A DNA stretch of 64,000 bases, taken from NCBI RefSeq assembly GCF_014334325.1, contig NZ_JACSET010000001.1:240704-304703 (forward strand). The letters are read 5' to 3'. The stretch's first letter is position 1, and each line of letters opens with the position of its first letter. This stretch comes from Treponema sp. Marseille-Q4130. Its GTDB lineage: Bacteria > Spirochaetota > Spirochaetia > Treponematales > Treponemataceae. This document shows positions 17,156 to 26,569 of the stretch, piece after piece. The notes beneath the pieces are model-generated. The model made no database searches and was not told the DNA's origin. It saw only the letters and a list, made by a program, of their open reading frames with translations. The position numbers were made by a program, and so were the translations under genes.

Positions 17156-17866
17156 CTACGGCACCGTGATGACCGATGCGACGCGACCGTCTTTTGTATA
17201 CGCTTTGTTCGGATTCGTCGAGTCGGTGAGCGCATCCATTCCCGAATAATAATTATAATAATGCGTGCCGGACGGCAAGGGCAGTGCGATTTCGTACAAG
17301 CCGCGCGACGTTTCTTTCATTTCGTAAATCCACGGATCCCAGTTCGTAAACGAGCCTGCAAGGTATATCTTTTGATGCGTATTTGCGCGGCAGATAAATC
17401 GGACGATTTTTTCAGACGACGCGTTTGTCGCGATGGGCGCGGTTTTTTGCGGCAGATCGGAAGCGAAAGTAAAGCGTGAAAGAGAGATGCCTGCTTTTTC
17501 GTCATAGTAGCTGTCGGGGTTTGCGGGATCGGTTGTCCACAATCCGTCGATAACGAGGCGGTACGAAAGGCTTCGCGCCGCTTCGGGACGATGTAAAATA
17601 TAAAACAGTACCGAACCTTTTGCTTTTCCGTCCATGTCGCGCATCGTATGTATGCGGAAAGGATGGATCGTTTTGTATCCTTCAAAATCGAATGCGATTC
17701 CGGTAAAGCGCGATTTTGCGTCGGCGGTAAAAACGACCGTACCGTCTTTTTCGTACGGCACGCCGACGCCGCGGATTTCGAGAACGGTTTCGTCGTTATA
17801 ATCCGCCGCAAATATGTGACAAAGCGATGCCGTAAGCGCGCACAGCAAAAAAAGAAAGCGTTTCAT
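17156..17866 (-). CDS. Secreted protein with CBM48-like glycogen-binding domain
   Basis: This 236-residue protein begins with a signal peptide (MKRFLFLLCALTASLCHIFA). The middle has beta-rich sequence with SYRLVIDGLWTTDPANPD, and the C-terminal ~80 residues read FICRANTHQKIYLAGSFTNWD and GTHYYNYYSG. This is the isoamylase-N/AMPK-beta (CBM48/E-set) pattern, which binds alpha-glucans. Two such domains may be present in tandem. No catalytic domain is visible. It may be a periplasmic or surface glucan-binding protein. The start lacks a ribosome site; a GATAAT lies 6 bases upstream, so the mRNA may be leaderless. Confidence 0.75.
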   Translation of the reverse strand: MKRFLFLLCALTASLCHIFAADYNDETVLEIRGVGVPYEKDGTVVFTADAKSRFTGIAFDFEGYKTIHPFRIHTMRDMDGKAKGSVLFYILHRPEAARSLSYRLVIDGLWTTDPANPDSYYDEKAGISLSRFTFASDLPQKTAPIATNASSEKIVRFICRANTHQKIYLAGSFTNWDPWIYEMKETSRGLYEIALPLPSGTHYYNYYSGMDALTDSTNPNKAYTKDGRVASVITVP

Positions 17867-17965
17867 ACTACGATTATCGGCAAAACGGCGCCGAAGATTT
17901 ACCGTGTCGGTAAAAGAACATGGGCGCGTCGCGCGAGACTTTTCTAATGTACGCGCAAAAATCAT

Positions 17966-18260
17966 CCGTTATTATAATAGGTCGAAAGTCGAGTTTCGAA
18001 AGTATTTCTAAATAAAGATATGCTTTCGGCGAGAACTTCGTTCGCTGCGCTCACTACCGAGTTTGCAACGCAAACTCGCCGTGTATATGCCGCGGTCGAG
18101 CTTTTAGGGTACGCTTCCGTAAGCCTAACGCTCGAAACGGCACGCAGCCGGAACCTCGCCTCCGCATCATTTTATTTACTTTCGAAACTCGCCATTCAGT
18201 TGGTGAACGAAACGGATGGAAAATTTCGAGTTTTAGAAAACTCGAAATTAGACCTAATAG
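17966..18260. repeat. Noncoding spacer with nested palindromes
   Basis: This spacer holds several inverted repeats. One pair of 15-base arms lies at 17990-18004 and 18177-18191. A 9-bp hairpin lies at 18058-18066/18070-18078. A perfect 13-bp stem with a 2-base loop lies at 18222-18234/18237-18249. The motif TTCGAAACTCG or its complement recurs in several of them. An open frame across it (18020-18322) has no ribosome site and looks like a by-product of the repeats. It may be a miniature mobile or REP-like element. Confidence 0.55.
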
Positions 18261-18336
18261 AGAATACGCAGGGTAAACGCACCGGAGATGTATACCTGCA
18301 AAGAAAGTGTACAGCCAAATAAAAGGCGGAACGCGA

Positions 18337-18362
18337 GGCAGCGGCACTGCCGCCGTTTTTTG
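18337..18362 (+). terminator. Rho-independent terminator-like hairpin
   Basis: A GC-rich hairpin (GGCAGCGGCACTGCC) is followed by T residues to about 18361. It has no coding gene just before it and may end transcripts entering from the palindromic spacer. Confidence 0.5.
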
Positions 18363-18427
18363 AATGCTGTTAACTTTAATAAAAGTATATTTTCCGGTGC
18401 GTTTGCCTTGAGGGTACGGTCAAATAC

Positions 18428-18457
18428 TTGTAAAGACGGGCGTTTTAACGATACAAT
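18428..18457 (+). promoter_or_regulatory. Promoter of the FlcA-like gene
   Basis: TTGTAA (18428-18433), an 18-base spacer and TACAAT (18452-18457), 15 bases before the ATG. Confidence 0.5.
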
Positions 18458-18471
18458 AAATCGGGTGGATT

Positions 18472-21400
18472 ATGCCGGGGTTAAGCCAGCTAAAGAAATT
18501 CAATTCAGATATTCTCGCACTCGGCAATGAGGTACACGAGCGTGCATCCCGCGGCGAAAAGCCGATCCTGATTCCGTTTTCGAAAACGATACGCGATGTC
18601 GATGATTCCGAAGATTTTGTTCTCGGTATGCCTGAAGTTCCGGAGCAGACGGTACCGTCGCAGGCTTCATCCGACGCTGAAGATTTTTCCGATATTACCG
18701 GAACGGGAAAAAATGATGCGGCGTCCAAAGAAAACGGCGAAACGTCTTCAGCCGCCGTTCCCGATCTTTCCGATTTGCTCAATCCCGTTATCCCTTCCGC
18801 ATCGGCAGGAGAGGCGGAAATGCCCGACCTTTCCGAATTCGCCGATGAAGCGGAACAAAAAATCGAAGAAGCTGAACCGGAAGAAGTGTCGATTGCGGAT
18901 ATGAATCTCGACGATCTGCTCGGCGATATGAGCGGAGTGGAAGCGGAAGCGAGCGATGTGCTGCCGGAAGAAGCCGCGTCCGATGTGCCCTCCGACGAGG
19001 GCGGCGAGCCGCCCCGTACATCCGCGTCGAACCGAAACGGCGGCCCGTCCCGAACGAGCGCCGTTTTGTCGGATGCATTTTCTCTTCCCTCCGACGACGC
19101 GTTTTCGTCGGCAGTATCGGATATCCCCGCTCATACCGACCATGCTCATACCGTGCCCGATCTTCCATCGCTTGATGCGTTTACGCTTTCTCCGGAAAAT
19201 GATTTTTCCGTTCCTGCGCCCCTTGTAGATGAAGCGCCGTCCGAACGTCAAGTGCGCTCCGAGCATGAGGCGCCGTCCGGACATCAAACGCTTTCCGAAC
19301 ACGTTCTGCCGTCAGAAGATGCGGGACATCTTGACACTTCCTCATTAGCAGCTCCTTCTCCAACTCAACGGAGCGCGGATCAAAAAACGGACGAAGCTCC
19401 TCCTCCGGCGGTCGAGTCTTCGGCTTCCGATTGGGCGGATGATTTCGATACGGGCGGACAGGCGATCGATATGAATATCGAAATCCCCGGCGATATGCCT
19501 GAGGGTGAAATCGAAAGTGCCGTACAGTCCGCAGGTAAAACCGCACTTCCCGAAAAAGATGCGGATCGCGTATCGGCTTTCGGCAAAGCGCCTGAAGAAC
19601 AAAAAATCGTCCGAGCGTCCGGTGCGGATGAAACATCGTCCGATGCGGGTACAGACCGAACGCAAAGCAGTGCGTCCGGGACGACTGTAAACGGAGAGCC
19701 GCTTTCTCCGCTTGATGGCACTCCCGACAGTTTGGAACTTCCCGATTTCGATTTTTCTTCCATGTTCAATGATGACGGGCTTTCGCCTGCGGCCGATCTT
19801 TCCGAAGAGAAAAAAACATCTTCCGGCTTTTACGAAGCGGCACCCGATACGGCTTTCGGTCCCGATGAAATTTCTCTCAGCGGTGAAGGAAACGAAATCG
19901 CTGAAAAACCGCTGCGGCAAACGACGGATGAAATTTCTCTCAGAGATGAAGGGGCGGAAAATGAAGGAACGATGCAAAGGTCGGGCGCACTTTCCTCTTC
20001 TGACGAGATTTCTCTCGGCGGCGATGCGGCGGAACCAAGCGAAGAAACGCCTTCGGATATGCTTGCCGCCCGCTTGCCGCAGGAAACTTTCGATCCCGAT
20101 ACTTTCGATTTCGACCTCGATATGGGTGACGGAGAGACGGACGACGGCGGGACGACGGCTCGCGGTGAAACGGGAGCGATCGGGAGCGATGAAAAATCCG
20201 GCGATACGACATCGGAAAATGCGGACGACGAAGAAAAGGTTCCGATAGAACATTTCGATACATCCGAAATGGAAGGGCTCGACTTTACGGTCAAAGAGCC
20301 GGAAAAATCCGAAGCGGATAAAACCGACTTCGAACTCGGCATGCACGGCGATCTCGGCGATTTTGAAATACCCGGCTTTTCCGATACAACAGAAGTCAAA
20401 ACCGATAAAAGCGGCCGCATCAAACTTCCTACTCCCGATTTCCGCGGAGCGACCGAAGGCGAAAAGCCTCCGAAAAATACGCTTACCGATGCGCAGTATA
20501 AAAAATTTCTTGCAAACCTCGCGCTCTATCCGCTCAACGTGCGCCTTGCCGTTGAAAATCTGCTCGTCGCAAACGAGTTTACCGACGACGCGCAGTTTGA
20601 AATCGTTGAAAAAATTCTCAACAAAGCGCCCGCGCGTCAAGTTGCTTCGACCCTCGAAAAGATGCTCGATATCGCCATTCCTGTTCCGCGCGATTTTGAG
20701 CGGCGTACCGTAGCCGAATACAATGCATATAAAGCGTCTTTTCAGTATCAGCTGCAAAACAGGATCGTTCCGGGCATCGTACTCGCCCTTCTTTCCGCTG
20801 CAGCCGTATTCGGATTAATAATTTTTACGCGTAATTTTATCTGGCGCCCGCTGAGAGCGAACGGCCTGTACAAACAGGGATACGCGCTCATTAAAGCCGA
20901 CGAATACCCTCAGTCGGAAGCGCTGTTCAATGAGGCCGCCGGCGTGCAGCTGCAAAAAAAGTGGCTTTTCAAATATGCGCGCGCATACCGCGAACGAAAG
21001 CAATACCTTAGGGCGGAGCGGATGTATCGCAATATCCTTTATTATTTTAATTACGATAAGGAAGCGGGTATCGAATACGCGCGCATGGAATGCGACGATT
21101 TGGCAAATTATGAAAAGGCCGAAGAGATCGCACGGCGGAGCGTGCTCGACTATCACATAAACGATGCCGACGGTATCCTCCTGCTCGGCGATATCTTTCT
21201 CGAATGGGCGACTGAAAAAGACCCTTCGAAATTCGAAGAAGCGCGCAAGCAGTATGCATCCCTCGTGCAGCTCTACGGTCCGACCGATCAATACCTCGCG
21301 CGCATGATGCGCTATTTTGTGCGCACCGACAATCTCCGCGAAGTGCTGCAGCTCAAAGACCGATTTTATCCGAAAGCGAAATCGCTCGATGCCGACGATT

Positions 21401-22458
21401 GGACGGAAATGAGCGGGTATCTTCTCGACAAATTGTACGGGCCGCTTCCGCCCAAGGACGAATACCTTCGCACGAAGATCGAAGACGTGCGCGATATGCT
21501 CGACCGTGCGGTGAACGCCGATCGGTCGAACCCCGTCGCCTTCTACAATCTTTCGCGCTACTTTGTGCAGATGCACGATTCGGAGCGTGCCCTCAGAATG
21601 CTCGAACACACGGTCAAATTGTTTGAAGAGAAGTCTCAAAATCTCCGCCGCCGCGACATCTACAAACAGATCGATTCGTACCGCCTGCTCGGCGAGCAGT
21701 ACGTTCTGGGCAAAGAATATTTGACGGCCGAAGAAAAATACACCGACGGGATTTCGCTGTACGAGAGGGAAAAGGCGAACAGCGGTTTTGCCGGAAACGA
21801 AGCCATCGGAAAACTCTATGCCGATTCAGGCGATATCGATTATTTTATCCGCGGCGATTACGAGGGCGCATATAACGATTATCTTTCGGCGATCCGCACG
21901 CACTACGATACGGCATCCCTGCATTACCGCGTCGGTTTTATACAGTATTCCAAAAACGATTTGGACGGCGCGGTCGGCTCTTTTATCAAAGCGGGAGCCG
22001 AAAAGCCGGACGACGATCATTTGCTGCTTGCGATGGGCAATACGCTTTCACTCCGCGATTCGGACTATGCGGCTGAAGGCTACTACACGCAGCTCGTACG
22101 CAACCTCGACGACGAGTTCGCAAAAAAAGGACTCGCGTTTACGCAGACGAAAGCCGCCGAAGACGCGCTCACGGAACTCTACTTGAAGGCGGCGAATAAT
22201 CTCGGCGTGACGCTTTTCCGTCTCGCCCGCCGTACGGGCAACAGCCGAATGAATGCCGATGCGATGGTACAGCTTTCCGTGTCGATGCGGGCGTGGGATG
22301 CACTCACGCGAAACGAAGCGACGATGGTGCGCCTTCCCGGCGGCAATCTGGCCGAACAGAATATGCGCTATATGAGCCGTCCGATGCCGGATTACGAACC
22401 CGCGATTTATACGGATATTCCGAAGATTCTCACCGGTGAAAAGGAATTGACGCAATGA
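18472..22458 (+). CDS. flcA: TPR membrane protein, likely periplasmic flagellar collar protein FlcA
   Basis: This 1328-residue protein has three parts. After a conserved-looking start (MPGLSQLKKFNSDILALGNE) comes a ~600-residue acidic, Ser/Asp/Glu-rich, probably disordered region that should be cytoplasmic. A conserved segment at ~660-760 leads into a single membrane helix at ~766-784 (IVPGIVLALLSAAAVFGLIIF). The remaining ~540 residues are TPR-like helical repeats, which should lie in the periplasm. This layout matches Borrelia BB0326 (FlcA), a component of the collar around spirochaetal flagellar motors. The disordered region seems very long. It overlaps the next gene by ATGA. Confidence 0.72.
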   Translation: MPGLSQLKKFNSDILALGNEVHERASRGEKPILIPFSKTIRDVDDSEDFVLGMPEVPEQTVPSQASSDAEDFSDITGTGKNDAASKENGETSSAAVPDLSDLLNPVIPSASAGEAEMPDLSEFADEAEQKIEEAEPEEVSIADMNLDDLLGDMSGVEAEASDVLPEEAASDVPSDEGGEPPRTSASNRNGGPSRTSAVLSDAFSLPSDDAFSSAVSDIPAHTDHAHTVPDLPSLDAFTLSPENDFSVPAPLVDEAPSERQVRSEHEAPSGHQTLSEHVLPSEDAGHLDTSSLAAPSPTQRSADQKTDEAPPPAVESSASDWADDFDTGGQAIDMNIEIPGDMPEGEIESAVQSAGKTALPEKDADRVSAFGKAPEEQKIVRASGADETSSDAGTDRTQSSASGTTVNGEPLSPLDGTPDSLELPDFDFSSMFNDDGLSPAADLSEEKKTSSGFYEAAPDTAFGPDEISLSGEGNEIAEKPLRQTTDEISLRDEGAENEGTMQRSGALSSSDEISLGGDAAEPSEETPSDMLAARLPQETFDPDTFDFDLDMGDGETDDGGTTARGETGAIGSDEKSGDTTSENADDEEKVPIEHFDTSEMEGLDFTVKEPEKSEADKTDFELGMHGDLGDFEIPGFSDTTEVKTDKSGRIKLPTPDFRGATEGEKPPKNTLTDAQYKKFLANLALYPLNVRLAVENLLVANEFTDDAQFEIVEKILNKAPARQVASTLEKMLDIAIPVPRDFERRTVAEYNAYKASFQYQLQNRIVPGIVLALLSAAAVFGLIIFTRNFIWRPLRANGLYKQGYALIKADEYPQSEALFNEAAGVQLQKKWLFKYARAYRERKQYLRAERMYRNILYYFNYDKEAGIEYARMECDDLANYEKAEEIARRSVLDYHINDADGILLLGDIFLEWATEKDPSKFEEARKQYASLVQLYGPTDQYLARMMRYFVRTDNLREVLQLKDRFYPKAKSLDADDWTEMSGYLLDKLYGPLPPKDEYLRTKIEDVRDMLDRAVNADRSNPVAFYNLSRYFVQMHDSERALRMLEHTVKLFEEKSQNLRRRDIYKQIDSYRLLGEQYVLGKEYLTAEEKYTDGISLYEREKANSGFAGNEAIGKLYADSGDIDYFIRGDYEGAYNDYLSAIRTHYDTASLHYRVGFIQYSKNDLDGAVGSFIKAGAEKPDDDHLLLAMGNTLSLRDSDYAAEGYYTQLVRNLDDEFAKKGLAFTQTKAAEDALTELYLKAANNLGVTLFRLARRTGNSRMNADAMVQLSVSMRAWDALTRNEATMVRLPGGNLAEQNMRYMSRPMPDYEPAIYTDIPKILTGEKELTQ

Positions 22459-23075
22459 GCGCCGACGAAAACAGAGCCGGCATACTGCAGGCACAATACA
22501 GAAACAGCATAAAAAAAGAACTCGTCCGAAAAACGATCCACATTTGCAGTGCGCTTATCCCCACTCTTTTGACCTTTGCGTATTATCCTGTTATCGGCTG
22601 TCTTGCAGTCGTTCTTGTGCTCTACGTCGCGTCCGAAACGCTCAGAAAATGCGGCGTCTCCGTTCCCGTCGTATCGCATATAACCGAAGTCGCCTCTCGA
22701 AAGCGCGATGAAAATAAATTCGTGCTCGGCCCCGTAACGCTCGTGCTCGGCATTATCGTTACCGTGCTTTTATGGAAACCGGAAGCCGCCCGCATCGGCA
22801 TCTATGCGCTCGCGTTCGGCGACGGGCTTGCGAGCCTCGGCGGAAAACTTTTCGGCCGCACGGTCATTCCGTTTACGCACGGAAAAACGGTCGCAGGAAG
22901 CCTCACGTGCTTTTTCGCGGTATTGTGCTCGTCGTTTTTTGTGTGCAAAAACGGATTCGTATCGCTTGTGCTGGCACTTTCCGCCATGGCGATAGAACTC
23001 GTTCCTCTCGGCGATTTCGATAACCTCGTCATCCCTGTTGCGATCGGCGGACTATCAACATTATTAATACGCTGA
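22455..23075 (+). CDS. Dolichol/polyprenol kinase-like (SEC59/VTE5) membrane protein
   Basis: The 206-residue protein has about six membrane segments after a cytoplasmic start containing KKELVRKTIHICSALIP, typical of the family. The conserved block GIYALAFGDGLASLGGKLFGR is followed by FTHGKTVAGSL and a late ELVPLGDFDNLVIP. Relatives are CTP-dependent polyprenol or phytol kinases, or cytidylyltransferase-like enzymes. Its start overlaps the FlcA-like stop (ATGA), so the two are translationally coupled. The substrate is unknown. Confidence 0.85.
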   Translation: MSADENRAGILQAQYRNSIKKELVRKTIHICSALIPTLLTFAYYPVIGCLAVVLVLYVASETLRKCGVSVPVVSHITEVASRKRDENKFVLGPVTLVLGIIVTVLLWKPEAARIGIYALAFGDGLASLGGKLFGRTVIPFTHGKTVAGSLTCFFAVLCSSFFVCKNGFVSLVLALSAMAIELVPLGDFDNLVIPVAIGGLSTLLIR

Positions 23076-23077
23076 TT

Positions 23078-23893
23078 CTATTGCCACAGGTATTTTCGGT
23101 GCAGACTTTTAAGGTATGCCGCAGTTCCCGCGAAAAGCAATATGCCGCCCCCAGCTGCCGCCGCGTATGACGTCGCATAGCACGAGAATTCGTATCCGAG
23201 TGCAAGAGATGCAAAGCCGAACAAGGATGCATCCTTCGTCCCGAGCGACCATGCGTTCATGAAAAGCGAAAAAATCGCCGCGGCGAGGATGAGCGCGCGA
23301 ATTACGATGAACGCTTGGCCGTTGCCCCATTTTATGCAAAAGTTCGGAAGTACGACTGCGGTGTTGAGCGGCATCAGCATCGAGATCATAACGGAAAGCA
23401 CAACGAGTATGACGAGGTTCCGCTCGACGTGCTGGCGCGCCTCCGTTCCGCTGAAAACCGCGCCGAACAGCAGCGCCGTCGGAGCGAGTGTCCTCGCAAA
23501 GAGAACGACTCTCCCTGTAAAAAGCAAAAAAGCCGAAAGCTCGTGCCACAGATTGAAAAGCGGTACGCACAGCCGCACCGTTTCCGCAAAACAGCCGATG
23601 AGAAACAGGGCGAAAAAAATCACTTCCGTCGACTGCGTTTTTTCAAATTCGACGTAGAGGTAGATAACGGCAAGCAGCGCATACAGCGCGAAGATAAAGA
23701 GCGAGGCGATTGTCGCGATAAACGAATAGCCTTTCGTATAAAAACCGGCGATGTGTTCGGCCGGAAAAACATCGGGGCGAGTGAGCGTACCCGAGTAGAT
23801 CGAATATCCGAGCATCGCGGAAGCGCCTAAAAGAAATAGCGAAAAAACAATAATGAGAGCGAGAAAAAAATAATTCCGCGTTTTAATAGTCAT
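23078..23893 (-). CDS. Polytopic membrane protein of unknown function
   Basis: The 271-residue protein has about seven hydrophobic segments, beginning with NYFFLALIIVFSLFLLGASA. The region between includes a Glu/Arg-containing helix (CFAETVRLCVPLFNLWHE). The pattern resembles 7TM sensor modules of spirochaetes, but no output domain follows. I do not recognise the family. I chose ATG 23893 because TATCAT lies 7 bases upstream and no ribosome site is seen, suggesting a leaderless mRNA. Its stop is 3 bases from the convergent kinase-like gene. Confidence 0.65.
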   Translation of the reverse strand: MTIKTRNYFFLALIIVFSLFLLGASAMLGYSIYSGTLTRPDVFPAEHIAGFYTKGYSFIATIASLFIFALYALLAVIYLYVEFEKTQSTEVIFFALFLIGCFAETVRLCVPLFNLWHELSAFLLFTGRVVLFARTLAPTALLFGAVFSGTEARQHVERNLVILVVLSVMISMLMPLNTAVVLPNFCIKWGNGQAFIVIRALILAAAIFSLFMNAWSLGTKDASLFGFASLALGYEFSCYATSYAAAAGGGILLFAGTAAYLKSLHRKYLWQ

Positions 23894-23932
23894 AGAAACG
23901 ATGATACCCGTAACGGAAATAATAGTAAAGGA

Positions 23933-23952
23933 CTTGTCGTGAAATTCCGACA
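23933..23952. promoter_or_regulatory. Small inverted repeat between divergent genes
   Basis: TTGTCG and CGACAA form 6-base arms around an 8-base centre, between the membrane protein gene and the DUF2259-like gene. It could be an operator or chance. Confidence 0.25.
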
Positions 23953-23976
23953 ATATAAAAAACGGGAGGATGTCGT

Positions 23977-24684
23977 ATGAAAAAAATTATTGCAGGCGGA
24001 GTGATTTTCGCACTGTGTCTATCTTTTGCGCTTGCCGGCGACGCTGCGGTTTTTGTCGATGCGGGATTTTCATCCGACGGGTCGGTATACCTCTTCGGGC
24101 AGTACGGCAAAACCGACAAATCGTTTCGAGGCTGGGCGGAAATCTATACGGTCGATGTCGCAAAGAACGATTTTGTTAAGGGTGGCACATATAAAATACA
24201 ACCGTCTTCCGTTACGGCGGGGAAATCGGGACGTGAAGTGTACGATTCTCTCGCGGCAAAAAGCTATTTAGATACGAAAAAATATAATTGCACACCCGCC
24301 TCTCCCGATCAGATACTCTACCTCTGCGTAGATGAAAGCAAAGACGGAAGGGATGAAATCGTTTTTAAAGACTTTGCCGGAAAACTCGGAAGCAAGTCGA
24401 CATACCGCATACGGCTCATCCCGACGGTGAGCGGCGCGGGCGAAAACGCGAGATCGTCGTTTTACATTTTAATGGAAAAGCTCGATGAAAACGGCAGCGT
24501 CGTAAGCCGGCAAAAAATCGGCTCACCCGATGTCGTCAGAAAAGGAGTCACGTCGTACAAGATAGAAAAAATACTGTGCAATAAAAGCGGCGACGGCATC
24601 GTCTTTATCGTCGCGAAAACAATGGAAGATAAAACGGGAATACTCATCCGCTATATGGCGGAAACGGCAAAACTCTCCGATTGA
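23977..24684 (+). CDS. Secreted protein, DUF2259-like
   Basis: The 235-residue protein has a signal peptide (MKKIIAGGVIFALCLSFALA, cut before GDAAVF). Next comes VDAGFSSDGSVYLFGQYG with FRGWAEIYTVDVAKNDFV, which I recognise as the opening of the DUF2259 family of secreted proteins common in treponemes. A second half has RIRLIPTVSG and ends with VFIVAKTMEDKTGILIRYM. The family has no known function; it may be periplasmic. The start has GGGAGG 7-12 bases upstream. A stretch of 175 bases with no gene follows before guaB ends. Confidence 0.7.
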   Translation: MKKIIAGGVIFALCLSFALAGDAAVFVDAGFSSDGSVYLFGQYGKTDKSFRGWAEIYTVDVAKNDFVKGGTYKIQPSSVTAGKSGREVYDSLAAKSYLDTKKYNCTPASPDQILYLCVDESKDGRDEIVFKDFAGKLGSKSTYRIRLIPTVSGAGENARSSFYILMEKLDENGSVVSRQKIGSPDVVRKGVTSYKIEKILCNKSGDGIVFIVAKTMEDKTGILIRYMAETAKLSD

Positions 24685-24859
24685 ATCCGGGTTTTGTTGA
24701 AAGCATCGGGCGAATCAATAAGCTCGATGCAGAGCGTCGGGAATGTAAAATCCCGTCCGAATAAAAGCTTGTGAACGCCGCATCGCATAAGCGTGAAACA
24801 CATATCGCGCAAACATGAAGTGCGGCGCTTTTCGTTTATTCGGTCGATGTGTTTGCAGC

Positions 24860-26371
24860 TCAGTCGGCGCGGATGCTTGCGTTTTTGACGATGACATCGT
24901 GCGCGGAACCTTCGCGAATCGACGCTTGGCTTACGAGCGTGATCTTCGCTTTTTGTTGCAGTTCGGGGATCGTGAGCGCACCGCAGTTGCACATCGTGTG
25001 GATCACTTTGCTCGTCGTCGTCTGTACGTTGTCGTGGAGGCTTCCGGCGTACGGAACGTAACTGTCGACGCCTTCTTCGAACGCCATCTTTTTTGCGCCG
25101 CCCAAATCGTAGCGCTGCCAGTTGCGCGCTCTGTTCGAGCCTTCACCCCAATATTCTTTAACGTAATTGCCGTTGACGATAAGCTTATGCGTCGGGCTTT
25201 CGTCGAATCTCGCAAAGTATCGGCCGAGCATGACGAAGTCCGCGCCCATCGCGAGCGCGAGCGTTATATGATAGTCGTGTACGATGCCGCCGTCCGAGCA
25301 TATCGGAATATAAACGCCGGTTTTTTCGTACCACTCGTCGCGCGCTTTCGCCACTTCGATCGTCGCAGTCGCTTGTCCTCTTCCGATTCCTTTTTGTTCC
25401 CGCGTAATGCAGATGGAGCCGCCTCCGATCCCGACCTTAACAAAATCGGCGCCCGATTCGGCGAGAAAGTTAAAACCGTCTTTGTCGACGACGTTGCCGG
25501 CTCCGACTTTGACGCCGTCTCCCCATTTTTTGTGGATGTCTTTGAGCGCGCGTCGCTGCCATTCGGTAAACCCTTCGGAAGAATCGAGGCAGAGTACGTC
25601 GGCACCCGCATCCAAAAGAAGGGGCACGCGTTCCATATAATCGCGCGTATTGATACCGGCGCCGACCGTGTAGCGCTTTTGCGCGTCGTGAATTTCGAGC
25701 GGGTGCTCTTCGCGGTTTTCGATGTCTTTTCGGAATACGAGCGACTGCAGATTGCCGTTTTTATCGATGATCGGAAGCTGATTGATTTTGTGATCCCAAA
25801 TCAAATCGTTCGCATCGTCGAGCGAAATGCCCGCTTCCGCTTTTATTAATTTTTCAAACGGTGTCATATAGTCGCGCACTTTCGCGCCGCTTTCACAGCG
25901 GTTGATGCGGAAATCTCTCTCGGTGATGATGCCTGCGAGCTTTCCGTTCGGGCTTCCGTCTTCGGTGACGGCGACCGTCGAGTGTCCCGTTTTTGCGATG
26001 ATGGCGGTGAGTTCTTCGAGCGTCTGATCCGGGCGAATGTTTGAATCCGACGGTACGAATCCCGCCTTGTACGACTTGACGCGCGCGATCATCGCCGCCT
26101 GATCGGAGGGCGTCTGCGAACCGTAGATAAAGCTGATGCCGCCTTCCTGCGCGAGCGCGATCGCAAGCGTGTCGTTTGAGACCGACTGCATGACGGCGGA
26201 CACCATCGGAATATTCATCGTGAGCGGACAGGCATCTCCGGCTTTTTTATTGTATTTGACGACGGGCGTGCGCAGCGACACGTTTGAGGGAATGCACGTT
26301 TCGGACGTGTAGCCGGGAATCAAAAGGTATTCGTCGAATGTATGCGAGGGTTCGTCAAAAAAATATGCCAT
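24860..26371 (-). CDS. guaB: Inosine-5'-monophosphate dehydrogenase
   Basis: The 503-residue enzyme converts IMP to XMP, the first step to GMP. The start ATG 26371 follows AAGGAG; a frame extension to 26404 lies over the promoter. A (beta/alpha)8 barrel is interrupted by paired CBS domains (from ~[19 protein letters not shown] to ~RKDIENREE). The catalytic loop [10 protein letters not shown] holds Cys321, and the flap contains [16 protein letters not shown]. It is divergently transcribed from purA, so the two branches from IMP to GMP and AMP share one control region. Confidence 0.95.
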   Translation of the reverse strand: MAYFFDEPSHTFDEYLLIPGYTSETCIPSNVSLRTPVVKYNKKAGDACPLTMNIPMVSAVMQSVSNDTLAIALAQEGGISFIYGSQTPSDQAAMIARVKSYKAGFVPSDSNIRPDQTLEELTAIIAKTGHSTVAVTEDGSPNGKLAGIITERDFRINRCESGAKVRDYMTPFEKLIKAEAGISLDDANDLIWDHKINQLPIIDKNGNLQSLVFRKDIENREEHPLEIHDAQKRYTVGAGINTRDYMERVPLLLDAGADVLCLDSSEGFTEWQRRALKDIHKKWGDGVKVGAGNVVDKDGFNFLAESGADFVKVGIGGGSICITREQKGIGRGQATATIEVAKARDEWYEKTGVYIPICSDGGIVHDYHITLALAMGADFVMLGRYFARFDESPTHKLIVNGNYVKEYWGEGSNRARNWQRYDLGGAKKMAFEEGVDSYVPYAGSLHDNVQTTTSKVIHTMCNCGALTIPELQQKAKITLVSQASIREGSAHDVIVKNASIRAD

Positions 26372-26392
26372 GGAAACGCTCCTTGAAAAATC

Positions 26393-26421
26393 AGTATATG
26401 CCATATCGTTTGAACCGTCAA
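26393..26421 (-). promoter_or_regulatory. Promoter of guaB
   Basis: On the minus strand TTGACG (26421-26416), a 17-base spacer and TATACT (26398-26393), 22 bases before the guaB start. Confidence 0.75.
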
Positions 26422-26439
26422 CAATTACAGTTGACCGGA

Positions 26440-26498
26440 ATTGAAGTTGTACAAAAATATTAGGTCTCCGCGATATTGAAGTTGTAATTGAAGTTGTA
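26440..26498 (+). repeat. Three 12-bp direct repeats between guaB and purA
   Basis: ATTGAAGTTGTA occurs exactly at 26440-26451, 26475-26486 and 26487-26498. The third copy overlaps the purA -35 element. The arrangement suggests a regulator binding site for the shared purine control region. Confidence 0.75.
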
Positions 26499-26522
26499 CG
26501 AATCGGAATCTTACGCTATACT
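26494..26522 (+). promoter_or_regulatory. Promoter of purA
   Basis: TTGTAC (26494-26499), a 17-base spacer and TATACT (26517-26522). Confidence 0.7.
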
Positions 26523-26569
26523 GATGCAATCGGCGATACATACGGCCGGCGATACACGTGGAGGAAGCG

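Noticed and set aside
18020-18322. Open frame of 100 codons on the plus strand
   Set aside because: It has no ribosome site, crosses the palindromic spacer, and its composition follows the repeats.
18748-20757. Several long antisense frames opposite the acidic region of the FlcA-like gene
   Set aside because: They arise from the biased codons of the acidic region; none has a ribosome site or recognisable domain.
26371-26404. Upstream start for guaB
   Set aside because: The region contains the guaB -10 element, and ATG 26371 has an AAGGAG site.
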